A stretch of DNA of 13,911 bases from Bacteroidia bacterium (lineage in GTDB: Bacteria; Bacteroidota; Bacteroidia; NS11-12g; UBA9320): assembly GCA_022425465.1 (NCBI GenBank), contig JAKMFK010000228.1, positions 1 to 13,911 of the forward strand. Reading direction: 5' to 3'. Within the stretch, counting starts at the first letter, position 1. Each line of letters opens with the position of its first letter. Of the stretch, positions 5,990 to 13,911 are shown piece by piece. The position numbers were made by a program, and so were the translations under genes. The notes beneath the pieces were generated by a model, which searched no databases, was not told the origin of the DNA, and saw nothing but the letters and a program-made list of their open reading frames with translations.

Positions 5990-8770
5990 CAAATATTGGG
6001 CAGTATATGAATTCTTGAGCACCTCAGGTTGAATCATTTCCTCAGGAGTACCCTCAAAAACCAATTGTCCACCTGCCTCTCCTCCCTCTTTACCTAAGTC
6101 TATAACCCAATCCGCACATTTGACAACATCTAAATTATGTTCGATAACCACAATGCTATGTCCTTTATCAATCAGGGCATTGAAGGACTTTAGTAGCTTC
6201 TTTATATCATGGAAATGAAGCCCAGTTGTAGGTTCATCGAAAATAAATAAGACCTTCTCTTTGTGTTGAGATTTAGCAAGGAAAGTAGCTAATTTGATTC
6301 GTTGAGCTTCACCTCCACTTAAACTGTTGCTACTCTGACCCAATTTCACATATCCTAATCCCACTTGTTGAAGTGGTAACAGCTTATTGATTATTGATCG
6401 CTGACCCTTAAAGAATTCGATAGCTTCATCAACCGTCAAGTTTAACACATCAAAAATACTTTTTTGCTTAAACGTAACCTCTAAAACTTCATCTTTGAAA
6501 CGCTTACCCCCACAATCCTCACAAGTCAAGTGTAAATCAGCCATAAACTGCATTTCTACGATTTCTTCTCCCTCCCCTTGACAATTTTCGCACCTACCTC
6601 CATCTACGTTAAATGAAAAATGCTTAGCTCTAAAACCACGTTGTTTAGATAAAGGCATTGTACTATATAAATCGCGAATTAAATCATAGGCTTTTACATA
6701 GGTGACGGGATTGCTTCTACTTGACTTACCAATGGGGTTCTGATCAACAAGCTCAGTTGTCGAAATTGAACTAAAATCTCCATTCACTTCTTTAACCTCC
6801 CCAATTCGTTGAGTACTGTATTGTTGGGTCTCCCTTAGCATAGCTGGATATAAAATCCCTTTTACAAGTGAAGTCTTGCCACTGCCACTTACTCCTGTGA
6901 CCACAGTTAACGTGTTTAATGGAAAATCTACCGTAAATCCCTTAAGGTTGTTTTGGGCTACGCTAACAAGTGTAATCTTGTTGTTCCATTTTCTTCGATC
7001 TGATGGGATACTAATTTCTTCTTTTCCATCAAGGTACTTAGCAGTCAATGTTTCTTGACCAGCAATGTTTTTGTATTCTCCAGAATACACCACTTGACCT
7101 CCTAAATGACCAGCCTCAGGCCCCATGTCTATAAGGTAATCTGATGCATTCATGATGTCTTCATCATGCTCAACAACTACAACCGTATTTCCATTATTTT
7201 TAAGGTCTTCCAAAACTGAAATTAACTGCTCTGTGTCTTTAGAATGAAGACCAATACTAGGTTCGTCCAAAATATAACTACTTCCCACTAAGCTACTTCC
7301 AAGTGACGTGGCTAAATTAATTCTTTGACTTTCACCACCACTTAGTGAATTACTTAATCGATTCAGTCCTAAATACCCAAGCCCAACTCTCATTAAATAA
7401 TCCAATCGATTATTAATTTCAACTAAAATGGGTTTAGCAATATCAGCAGATTGTTCGGGTAAGACAAGATCTTTGAAAAATTGGTAGGCCTCATTGATAT
7501 TCAATAAAATAACATCTTTTAATGAAGATTGATGTTTATGTTCAATAAACGATGGGTTATCTTTTTCATTGAATATTTTCACATAACTCCCATCTTTTCG
7601 TATTCGTGTACCTAAACAAGAAGGACAGGTTGTTTTACCTCTGTATTTACTCAATAATACACGGTATTGAATCTTATAAGAATTCTCTTTTAAATAATCA
7701 AAAAACTGATCAAGTCCTTTTACACGGCTATTTCCACTCCACAGCAAATTAAGCTCTTTGTCTGAAAGGTCACGAATAGGTCTGTGAATAGGAAATTTAT
7801 ACTTCGCAGATGATTGTATAAAATCATTTTTCCAAGCACTCAATGTTTCACCTTTCCAACAAGCTATGGCATTTTCATATAATGATAATGATCGATTAGG
7901 AATAACAAGCTCAGGATCAATACCAATAATACTTCCAAAGCCCTCACATTCATCACAAGCACCATATGGATTGTTAAAGCTTAATAAATTAATGGAGGGT
8001 TCCTCAAATTGAATTCCATCTATTTCAAATCGATTATTAAATTCTTTCGTATCAACAGATGTCACAATATAAACCTCTCCTATTCCCTCCCAAAATGCAG
8101 TTTCTATAGAATCAGTTAAACGGTTAATGTATTCTTCATCTGTTGTTTTTGTTTTCAAACGATCAACTACTACCAAGTAATTAGTGTTGAATTCATTATT
8201 TTCCAAGACATCTTCTATTCTGTATAGCTCATTATTCTGAAGAATGCGGATATACCCTTTTTGAAGCATATCATCTAGTGTTTTTGAACCAGCATTTGTT
8301 GAAGGTTTAAAACAGATATATACAGTTTCGTCTTCTAATCCCAATATGTAATTCAAAACATCTTGGGTGGAATGTTTTTTTACCTCTTGTCCACTGATTG
8401 GAGAGATTGTTTTACCTACTCGAGCCCAAAGTAATTTAAGATAGTCATACAACTCTGTACTAGTAGCAACTGTACTTCTCGGATTTCGTGTATTTACTTT
8501 TTGCTCAATAGCAATACATGGAGTTAATCCTTGAATGTTATCTACCATTGGTTTCTCAAGTCTACCTAAAAATTGTCTAGCATAGCTACTCAAGCTTTCT
8601 ACATACCTCCTCTGTCCTTCAGCATACAGTGTATTAAAAATCAACGATGATTTTCCCGATCCAGATAATCCAGTTACAACAGTAAGTTGATTACGTGGTA
8701 TCCTCACATTCACATTTTTGAGGTTGTGTAAATGAGCATTTTGAATATCAATGTATTTCTGAATTGTCAT
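5972..8770 (-). CDS. uvrA: Excinuclease ABC subunit A (UvrA), Bacteroidota type
   Basis: This 932-residue cytosolic ATPase is the damage sensor of nucleotide excision repair; it loads UvrB at lesions. The first ABC module has Walker A GLSGSGKSS (34-42), signature LSGGESQR (476-483) and Walker B ILDEP (500-504). The second has GVSGSGKTS (626-634), LSGGEAQR (817-824) and IFDEP (843-847). Residues about 120-245 match the UvrB-binding domain, so this is not a short UvrA2 lacking it. CENC (727-730) and CEDC (750-753) form the DNA-contacting C-terminal zinc finger. Another CPSC pair is at 382-385. The first zinc module keeps only CDEC (272-275); the partner pair, CPIC in E. coli, is replaced near residues 248-254 by FEIDGIQ. 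The start ATG at 8768-8770 is well placed. Bacteroidota often carry more than one uvrA, so a second copy elsewhere is possible. Confidence 0.96.
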   Translation of the reverse strand: MTIQKYIDIQNAHLHNLKNVNVRIPRNQLTVVTGLSGSGKSSLIFNTLYAEGQRRYVESLSSYARQFLGRLEKPMVDNIQGLTPCIAIEQKVNTRNPRSTVATSTELYDYLKLLWARVGKTISPISGQEVKKHSTQDVLNYILGLEDETVYICFKPSTNAGSKTLDDMLQKGYIRILQNNELYRIEDVLENNEFNTNYLVVVDRLKTKTTDEEYINRLTDSIETAFWEGIGEVYIVTSVDTKEFNNRFEIDGIQFEEPSINLLSFNNPYGACDECEGFGSIIGIDPELVIPNRSLSLYENAIACWKGETLSAWKNDFIQSSAKYKFPIHRPIRDLSDKELNLLWSGNSRVKGLDQFFDYLKENSYKIQYRVLLSKYRGKTTCPSCLGTRIRKDGSYVKIFNEKDNPSFIEHKHQSSLKDVILLNINEAYQFFKDLVLPEQSADIAKPILVEINNRLDYLMRVGLGYLGLNRLSNSLSGGESQRINLATSLGSSLVGSSYILDEPSIGLHSKDTEQLISVLEDLKNNGNTVVVVEHDEDIMNASDYLIDMGPEAGHLGGQVVYSGEYKNIAGQETLTAKYLDGKEEISIPSDRRKWNNKITLVSVAQNNLKGFTVDFPLNTLTVVTGVSGSGKTSLVKGILYPAMLRETQQYSTQRIGEVKEVNGDFSSISTTELVDQNPIGKSSRSNPVTYVKAYDLIRDLYSTMPLSKQRGFRAKHFSFNVDGGRCENCQGEGEEIVEMQFMADLHLTCEDCGGKRFKDEVLEVTFKQKSIFDVLNLTVDEAIEFFKGQRSIINKLLPLQQVGLGYVKLGQSSNSLSGGEAQRIKLATFLAKSQHKEKVLFIFDEPTTGLHFHDIKKLLKSFNALIDKGHSIVVIEHNLDVVKCADWVIDLGKEGGEAGGQLVFEGTPEEMIQPEVLKNSYTAQYLKQKMS

Positions 8771-8951
8771 TTTAAAATCATTTTCTGAGGATAAAGTGCA
8801 AATTTCGCCTTATTCTCTTACAAAACACGAGAATCGCTTGTAAGTTTAGGGATTGAATACTATTTTAGTGGTCAACAAAAAATTTTAAAGCCTATACGCA
8901 ATACCTATACTAGTTAACCTTTTTTTAATCAACTAATTAACCATAGGTATT
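8771..8951. promoter_or_regulatory. Divergent spacer between uvrA and the sigma factor gene
   Basis: These 181 bp must hold promoters for both divergent genes. For uvrA, the minus-strand octamer GAAATTTG (8806 to 8799) differs from TAnnTTTG in one base, with no good -33 partner. For the sigma gene I see no perfect -7 element; TAAGTTTA at 8841-8848 is one base off. A short dyad ACTA-TTT-TAGT lies at 8859-8869. The half next to the sigma gene carries the inverted and direct repeats listed separately. No small ORF is convincing. Confidence 0.4.
8900..8951 (+). repeat. Inverted and direct repeats directly upstream of the sigma factor gene
   Basis: AATACCTAT at 8900-8908 and ATAGGTATT at 8943-8951 are perfect 9-bp inverted repeats 34 bp apart; the second arm touches the start codon at 8952. 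Between them, ACTAGTTAACC (8909-8919) recurs as ACTAATTAACC (8932-8942), a direct repeat with one mismatch and a 23-bp period, about two helical turns. This could be an operator for an autoregulated sigma gene or an RNA hairpin that hides the start codon. Neither can be chosen from sequence alone. Confidence 0.5.
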
Positions 8952-9539
8952 ATGCATAATTCAAAAATTTCTGATCAATCATTGGTAAAGCAGTACATTC
9001 AAGGCAATGAATCTTGTCTAGAGATGCTTATAAAACGCCACAAAAACCGACTATTCACTACTATTATTCTCATTGTAAAAGACTCTTATATTGCTGAAGA
9101 TATTTTTCAAGAAACATTCATAAAGATTATAAAGAATCTGAAGGCAGGTAAGTACAATGAAGAAGGTAAGTTTCTACCATGGGCTGCACGAATAGCTCGC
9201 AACATGGCCATTGACTACTTTAGAAAAACCAAGAGAATGCCTACAATTACGGATTCTAGTGGTCAAGATGTTTTTAGAACAATTAAAATTAAAACAGAAA
9301 ATCGTGAGCAGCAAATAATAAGATCTGAAAAAGAAAGTTTGGTTCGAGCTGCTATCGAAAAACTTCCAGCTGAGCAACGTCAAGTTTTAATACTCAGACA
9401 TTATGGTGATTTAAGCTTCAAAGAAATTGCTAAAATGACTGATGTTAGTATTAATACAGCACTAGGAAGAATGAGATACGCCATCACCAATATGAGAAAA
9501 GTAATGGCGAACACATCTTTCCAACCTTTTGATGCTTAA
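8952..9539 (+). CDS. Sigma-70 family RNA polymerase sigma factor (ECF-like, regions 2 and 4)
   Basis: This 195-residue protein has the two-domain build of an extracytoplasmic-function type sigma factor. Region 2 spans about residues 23-94, with the core-binding AEDIFQETFIKII segment (48-60) and the promoter-melting KFLPWAARIARNMAIDYFR segment (73-91). Region 4 spans about 130-184, with LPAEQRQVLILRHYGDLSFKEIA (138-160) and the helix-turn-helix recognition helix SINTALGRMRYAI (166-178). No anti-sigma gene with a membrane segment follows; the next gene is parE after 169 bp, in contrast to the FecI/FecR pairs common in the phylum. Close relatives without an adjacent anti-sigma are widespread in Bacteroidota, so it is probably a conserved stand-alone factor. 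Its regulon is unknown. Repeats immediately upstream suggest control of its own expression. Confidence 0.93.
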   Translation: MHNSKISDQSLVKQYIQGNESCLEMLIKRHKNRLFTTIILIVKDSYIAEDIFQETFIKIIKNLKAGKYNEEGKFLPWAARIARNMAIDYFRKTKRMPTITDSSGQDVFRTIKIKTENREQQIIRSEKESLVRAAIEKLPAEQRQVLILRHYGDLSFKEIAKMTDVSINTALGRMRYAITNMRKVMANTSFQPFDA

Positions 9540-9708
9540 AATTTAAAAAGTTCACTATTAGTGGATTTTCAGCGTTTATTTTATTGGATACTGAGTATTA
9601 GTTTTCCACCAAACTGTTTATAAATACTCCCATGTCAAACATGGTAAAAAGCCTATCCGTGCTAAATTTGGACGTTTAGCGTAGACAAAATCCTTATCAT
9701 TATTATAA
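9540..9708 (+). promoter_or_regulatory. Spacer between the sigma gene and parE with four short dyads
   Basis: These 169 bp hold no ORF of note. Four perfect short dyads are visible: CACTA-T-TAGTG (9553-9563, followed by GGATTTT, perhaps a weak terminator), ATACT-G-AGTAT (9588-9598), CCATGT-CAA-ACATGG (9630-9644), and GCTAAA/TTTAGC with an 8-nt loop (9661-9680). The last overlaps the parE promoter element and the third lies near its -33 position. Confidence 0.45.
9663..9670 (+). promoter_or_regulatory. Candidate Bacteroidota -7 promoter element for parE-parC
   Basis: TAAATTTG matches TAnnTTTG at all fixed bases. Transcription would start near 9677, leaving a leader of about 30 nt before the parE ATG at 9709. 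No TTTG is seen at the -33 position; instead the dyad CCATGT-CAA-ACATGG lies there, so an activator or repressor may act at this site. Confidence 0.45.
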
Positions 9709-11640
9709 ATGACTGAAAATCAGTACAATGAAGATAGTATTCGGTCCTTAGATTGGAAAGAACACATCCGTTTAAGACCTGGTATGTACATCGGTAAACT
9801 TGGAAACGGTTCTTCTGCCGAAGATGGCATCTATATTTTAATGAAAGAAGTCATCGATAATTCTATTGATGAATTCATGATGGGAAATGGTAAACGAATC
9901 GAAATTAAATTAGCTGAAAATAAAGTTTCTGTTCGTGATTATGGCCGTGGAATTCCGCTTGGTAAAGTGGTTGATGTTGTCAGTAAAATCAATACTGGTG
10001 CAAAATATGACAGCAAGGTGTTTCAAAAGTCTGTAGGTCTAAATGGTGTGGGTACCAAAGCTGTCAATGCACTTTCCTCCTATTTCATGGTGAAAAGTTT
10101 TCGTGACGGCAAAAGCAAGGAAGCCATTTTTGAACGAGGAACACTAGTTAAAGAAATCGAAAATAAGTCTGAGGAAAAAAACGGCACCTATGTTGAATAC
10201 ATTGCTGACTCTGAAGTATTCAAAAATCATAAATACATCACCGACTACATCGACAATCAGATGTGGAACTATGTATACTTAAATGCTGGGCTCACGGTTA
10301 ACTTCAATGGAAGTAAATATTTTTCCAAAAATGGACTGCTAGATTTATTAGAGCGAAAAACAAACCTAGAAGAAACCAAGTACCCAATTATCCACTTAAA
10401 AAAGGGTGATATTGAAATAGCCATAACACATGACAATCACTATGGTGAAGATTACTATTCTTTTGTAAATGGCCAAAATACTACGCAAGGAGGAACCCAC
10501 GTTGCGGCATTCAAGGAAGCATTAGTCAAGACCATTCGTGATTTTTATGGAAAAAGTTTTGATAGCACTGATGTAAGGGCATCACTTGTATCTGCTATCT
10601 CAGTTCGTATTCAAGAGCCTGTATTTGAATCTCAAACAAAAACGAAATTGGGAAGCACCGAAATCGCTCCTGATGGACCATCACTCAAAGCAGAGATCAA
10701 TCAGTTTGTAAAATCCAAACTCGATAATTTCCTGCACAAGAATCCAGAAACAGCCGATGCTCTTCTCAAAAAGATTCAACTTAGTGAACGTGAACGTAAG
10801 GACATGGCTGGTGTTCGCAAAATTGCTCGTGAAAGAGCAAAAAAGGCAAGTGTTCACAACAAGAAATTAAGGGATTGTAGAGTCCATTTTACAGATGAGA
10901 AAAAAGAAAATAGACTGGATACATCGTTGTTTATAACAGAGGGAGATTCTGCATCAGGAAGTATTACGAAAGCAAGGGATGTACAAACACAAGCGGTGTT
11001 TAGTTTACGTGGTAAACCTCTAAATTCCTTTGGTCTCAAAAAGAAAATAGTTTATGAAAACGAAGAGTTCAACTTACTTCAACATGCACTAAATATTGAG
11101 GAAAGTATTGATGATCTTCGATATAATAAAATTATCATAGCAACAGATGCTGATGTTGACGGAATGCACATTCGTTTGCTAATTCTCACCTTTTTCTTGC
11201 AGTTTTTTCCTGATTTAGTTCGTAAAGGCCATGTTTATATTCTTGAGACTCCGCTATTCAGAGTCCGTAACAAGAAAGAAACGATATACTGCTACAATGA
11301 CGCGGAAAGACTAGATGCCATTAAAAAATTAGGCAAAAATCCAGAGATTACTCGCTTCAAAGGATTGGGAGAAATTTCCCCAGATGAATTTGGTGGGTTT
11401 ATTGGTGAAGATATCCGATTAGAACCGGTTTTACTCAACGAAGACACTAGTATTTCTAAAATACTTCAATATTATATGGGTAAGAATACCCAAGATCGAC
11501 AAGAATTTATCATCAATAACCTACGTATCGAAATGGACGAGGCTTCTGATAATCAAGAAGGAGAAAATGATGAAAATGAAGAGAAAGGCCAGAAAAAAAA
11601 TACAGAAGCTATCGAATTAAAAGCCAAGAAAGCAGTTTAG
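9709..11640 (+). CDS. parE: DNA topoisomerase IV subunit B (ATPase)
   Basis: This 643-residue protein is the ATPase subunit of topoisomerase IV, which with ParC decatenates replicated chromosomes. The GHKL ATPase domain has Glu47 and Asn51 in [11 protein letters not shown] (catalytic base and Mg ligand), RDYGRGIP (76-83) and [13 protein letters not shown] (110-122). The transducer domain follows to about residue 390. The TOPRIM domain shows ITEGDSASG (409-417, Glu411), LRGKPLN (433-439) and the metal site ATDADVDG (478-485), then [13 protein letters not shown] (549-561). It is assigned to ParE and not GyrB because it lies 7 bp upstream of parC and has the ParE-like Bacteroidota motifs; its length also fits. 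The last 40 residues are charged and likely disordered, acidic first and then lysine-rich. The ATG follows a likely promoter by about 30 nt. Confidence 0.95.
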   Translation: MTENQYNEDSIRSLDWKEHIRLRPGMYIGKLGNGSSAEDGIYILMKEVIDNSIDEFMMGNGKRIEIKLAENKVSVRDYGRGIPLGKVVDVVSKINTGAKYDSKVFQKSVGLNGVGTKAVNALSSYFMVKSFRDGKSKEAIFERGTLVKEIENKSEEKNGTYVEYIADSEVFKNHKYITDYIDNQMWNYVYLNAGLTVNFNGSKYFSKNGLLDLLERKTNLEETKYPIIHLKKGDIEIAITHDNHYGEDYYSFVNGQNTTQGGTHVAAFKEALVKTIRDFYGKSFDSTDVRASLVSAISVRIQEPVFESQTKTKLGSTEIAPDGPSLKAEINQFVKSKLDNFLHKNPETADALLKKIQLSERERKDMAGVRKIARERAKKASVHNKKLRDCRVHFTDEKKENRLDTSLFITEGDSASGSITKARDVQTQAVFSLRGKPLNSFGLKKKIVYENEEFNLLQHALNIEESIDDLRYNKIIIATDADVDGMHIRLLILTFFLQFFPDLVRKGHVYILETPLFRVRNKKETIYCYNDAERLDAIKKLGKNPEITRFKGLGEISPDEFGGFIGEDIRLEPVLLNEDTSISKILQYYMGKNTQDRQEFIINNLRIEMDEASDNQEGENDENEEKGQKKNTEAIELKAKKAV

Positions 11641-11647
11641 GTAAAAT

Positions 11648-13911
11648 ATGGAGGAGAACGAAGAATTAGACGATAACAGTCAATCAGAAAAAATAATAAA
11701 CGTAGATCTTGAAGACGGGCAACGTGCCTTGAAGGGGATGTATGAAGATTGGTTTTTAGACTATGCCAGCTATGTTATCCTCGAACGTGCAGTTCCTCAC
11801 ATCAATGACGGATTAAAACCCGTACAACGACGATTCTTACATGCTATGAAAGAAATGGATGATGGACGCTACAATAAAGTAGCCAACATCATCGGTAGTA
11901 CGATGCAATATCACCCCCATGGTGATGCAGCTATAGGTGGTGCCATTATAAATATGGGACAAAAAGACCTTCTCATCGATTGTCAAGGAAACTGGGGTGA
12001 CGTTCGAACTGGAGACGGTGCTGCTGCTCCTCGATATATCGAAGCAAGACTCAATAAATTTGCTTTATCCATTGCTTTCAATAAACAAACAACACAGTGG
12101 CAAAAATCTTATGACGGTAGAAAAAATGAACCTACTACCCTACCCTTAAAATTCCCACTTCTTTTGGCTCATGGTGTTGAGGGCATTGCCGTTGGTTTGA
12201 GCACCAAAATAATGCCACACAATTTCATTGAATTAATCAAGGGTAGCATTAAGATTTTAGAAGGTAAAAAAGCCACTATTTATCCTGACTTTCAAACAGG
12301 AGGTCTGGTAGATGTTTCTGATTATCAAGATGGTAGACGAGGCGGTAGAATCAAAATAAGAGCTACAATCATTGAAAAAAGTAAGAATATCATTGCTATC
12401 AAAGATGTTCCTTATGGAGTAACAACAGGATCACTAATAGACAGCATTCTAAAAGCTAATGACAATGGGAAAATTAAAATCAAAAAGGTTGTTGACAATA
12501 CAGCTAAAGATGTTGAAGTAGAAATACATCTACCCAACAATATTTCTACAGATAAGACTATTGATGCCTTGTATGCATTTACCAACTGTGAAGTTTCCAT
12601 ATCACCCAATGCCTGCGTAATTGTTGACGAAAAACCCGTTTTTCTTGGCGTTTCAGAAATACTAAAGATCAACACTGAAAATACAGTTGACCTCCTTAAA
12701 AAAGAGCTTGAAATAAAACGAAACGAACTAGAAGAAAAATGGCACTTTAGTTCGTTGGAGAAAATATTCATTGAAGAAAAAATTTATCGGGACATTGAAG
12801 AGGCTGAGACATGGGAAGCTGTAATTAATGCTATTGACACAGGACTCAAACCCCACATTAAATTCCTCAAAAGAGCTGTCACTGAAGAAGATATCATTCG
12901 ACTGACTGAAATTAAAATTAAACGTATTTCAAAATTTGACTCATTCAAGGCAGATGAGCTGCTTAAAGGGATTGAGGATGAATTAGCTCAAGTTAATCAT
13001 CATTTAAAACACCTGGTTGATTTTGCGATTAGTTACTATTCTGACCTTTTAAAAAAATTTGGAAAAGGAAAAGAACGCAGAACTGAAATAAGAAACTTTG
13101 AAGAAATTAATACTAAAGTAGTTGCAGTTGCTAATGAAAAACTGTACGCCAACAAATCTGAGGGATTTGTAGGTACAGGAATAAAAAAAGAAGAATACAT
13201 CTGCGACTGTTCAGACATCGACGATATCATCGTTTTTAGAAAAGATGGTACCTACTCCATCAGTAAGGTATCTCCAAAAGCTTTCTTTGGTAAAAACATC
13301 ATTCACATTGCCGTCTTTAGAAAGAATGACGATAGACTAACATACAATGCTGTATACACCGATGGTAAAACTAAAAAAACATTTGCTAAAAGATTTAATG
13401 TAACGAGTATTACTCGAGATAAAGAGTATAATGTCACTAAGGGAAATACAGGTAGTAAGATTCAATATTTCACAGCAAATCCAAACGGTGAAGCAGAAAT
13501 AATAAATATCTATCTGCATGCCGCTGCCAAAGCACGTAATAAACTTTTTGACTATGATTTTTCAGATCTTGCTATCAAAGGAAGAACTAGTCAGGGAAAT
13601 ATTGTAAGCAAACATCCAGTGAGAAAGGTTGACCTCAAAGAAAGAGGGGTCTCCACAATCGGAGGACGTGATATATGGTACGAGAGTAATATAGGGCGAC
13701 TTAACATTCATAGTCGAGGCGATTACTTGGGTAGCTTCCAGACTGAAGATCAAATACTTGTAATTTATAATAATGGTGAATACGAACTCACAAATCATGA
13801 GCTAACCAACCATTATGCAAACAAAGAAATTGCACTCATTGAGAAATTTAACCCTAAACATGTGCTATCCATCCTTCATTATGATGGAAATAATAAAAAT
13901 TACTATGTCAA
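11648..13911 (+). CDS. parC: DNA topoisomerase IV subunit A (DNA-cleaving subunit), 3' partial
   Basis: The frame is open from the ATG at 11648 to the window edge, giving 754 residues; the C terminus is outside. After an acidic start (about residues 1-25) the breakage-reunion domain shows DGLKPVQRRFLHAM, YHPHGDAAIG (88-97), QGNWGDVRTGDGAAAPRY and the catalytic Tyr130 in PRYIEARL, which forms the covalent bond to DNA. KFPLLLAHGVEGIAVGLST is the matching conserved segment. A coiled coil is likely around residues 355-375 (KKELEIKRNELEEKW). The C-terminal beta-pinwheel region follows from about residue 490. At the quinolone-contact positions it has Ala94 (E. coli ParC Ser80) and Gly98 (Glu84). 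It is 7 bp from parE, so both are co-transcribed, giving subunits in balance. Assignment to ParC over GyrA rests on this pairing. Confidence 0.94.
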   Translation, partial: MEENEELDDNSQSEKIINVDLEDGQRALKGMYEDWFLDYASYVILERAVPHINDGLKPVQRRFLHAMKEMDDGRYNKVANIIGSTMQYHPHGDAAIGGAIINMGQKDLLIDCQGNWGDVRTGDGAAAPRYIEARLNKFALSIAFNKQTTQWQKSYDGRKNEPTTLPLKFPLLLAHGVEGIAVGLSTKIMPHNFIELIKGSIKILEGKKATIYPDFQTGGLVDVSDYQDGRRGGRIKIRATIIEKSKNIIAIKDVPYGVTTGSLIDSILKANDNGKIKIKKVVDNTAKDVEVEIHLPNNISTDKTIDALYAFTNCEVSISPNACVIVDEKPVFLGVSEILKINTENTVDLLKKELEIKRNELEEKWHFSSLEKIFIEEKIYRDIEEAETWEAVINAIDTGLKPHIKFLKRAVTEEDIIRLTEIKIKRISKFDSFKADELLKGIEDELAQVNHHLKHLVDFAISYYSDLLKKFGKGKERRTEIRNFEEINTKVVAVANEKLYANKSEGFVGTGIKKEEYICDCSDIDDIIVFRKDGTYSISKVSPKAFFGKNIIHIAVFRKNDDRLTYNAVYTDGKTKKTFAKRFNVTSITRDKEYNVTKGNTGSKIQYFTANPNGEAEIINIYLHAAAKARNKLFDYDFSDLAIKGRTSQGNIVSKHPVRKVDLKERGVSTIGGRDIWYESNIGRLNIHSRGDYLGSFQTEDQILVIYNNGEYELTNHELTNHYANKEIALIEKFNPKHVLSILHYDGNNKNYYV

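Noticed and set aside
8799..8824. uvrA promoter from the minus-strand octamer GAAATTTG with TTTG at 8824-8821
   Set aside because: The octamer has one mismatch and the spacing of 14 bp is too short for the Bacteroidota -33/-7 pair, so it is only mentioned in the spacer entry.
12412..12771. Open frame of 119 codons on the minus strand
   Set aside because: It lies wholly inside parC, whose frame is continuous and conserved. Its product is low in complexity (Ser/Phe/Leu-rich) and resembles no family.
13036..13798. Small minus-strand frames near the right end
   Set aside because: All overlap the intact parC frame and show no protein family features.
1..13911. CRISPR array, tRNA, rRNA, riboswitch or prophage genes
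   Set aside because: No regularly spaced direct repeats, cloverleaf, conserved RNA core or phage-like protein was found in any spacer or on either strand.

Overview
The window looks like an ordinary chromosomal housekeeping segment of a Bacteroidota bacterium. The evidence is AT-rich DNA, starts with no Shine-Dalgarno sequence but A-rich leaders, two perfect matches to the Bacteroidota -7 promoter element TAnnTTTG, a two-subunit transketolase, a Bacteroidota-type UvrA and sigma factor, and topoisomerase IV in the order parE-parC. I cannot place it below phylum. I see no mobile element, CRISPR array, tRNA, rRNA or phage gene.

Layout. Positions 1-4259 (+) form one tightly packed run: transketolase N-terminal subunit (5' end cut by the window), a secreted von Willebrand factor A (vWA) protein, transketolase C-terminal subunit, a diacylglycerol/sphingosine-type lipid kinase, and a bacterial SUI1/eIF1-like factor. 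Gaps are 31, 9 and 6 bp, and the last two genes overlap by 14 bp, so an operon with translational coupling is likely. Positions 4260-4382 hold a weak hairpin, a good -7 element and a 13-bp dyad ahead of pckA (4383-5975, +), the ATP-dependent PEP carboxykinase. uvrA (5972-8770, -) converges on pckA. The two stop codons share the bases TTAA and lie in the loop of one hairpin that can serve as a terminator for both strands. After a 181-bp divergent spacer with inverted and direct repeats comes an ECF-like sigma factor (8952-9539, +). A 169-bp spacer with several short dyads and a -7 element then leads into parE (9709-11640, +) and parC (11648 to the window end, +, 3' end cut).

How the genes work together. 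The two transketolase subunits form one enzyme of the non-oxidative pentose phosphate pathway. PckA supplies PEP for gluconeogenesis, so the left half has a central carbon theme. UvrA acts in nucleotide excision repair, and ParE with ParC decatenate chromosomes. The sigma factor has no anti-sigma gene next to it in the window.

No wholly new system is evident. The best leads are the secreted vWA protein with a repeated C-terminal region encoded between the two halves of transketolase, a UvrA lacking half of its first zinc module, a ParC lacking both usual quinolone-anchoring residues, and dyad symmetries at the pckA, sigma and parE promoters.
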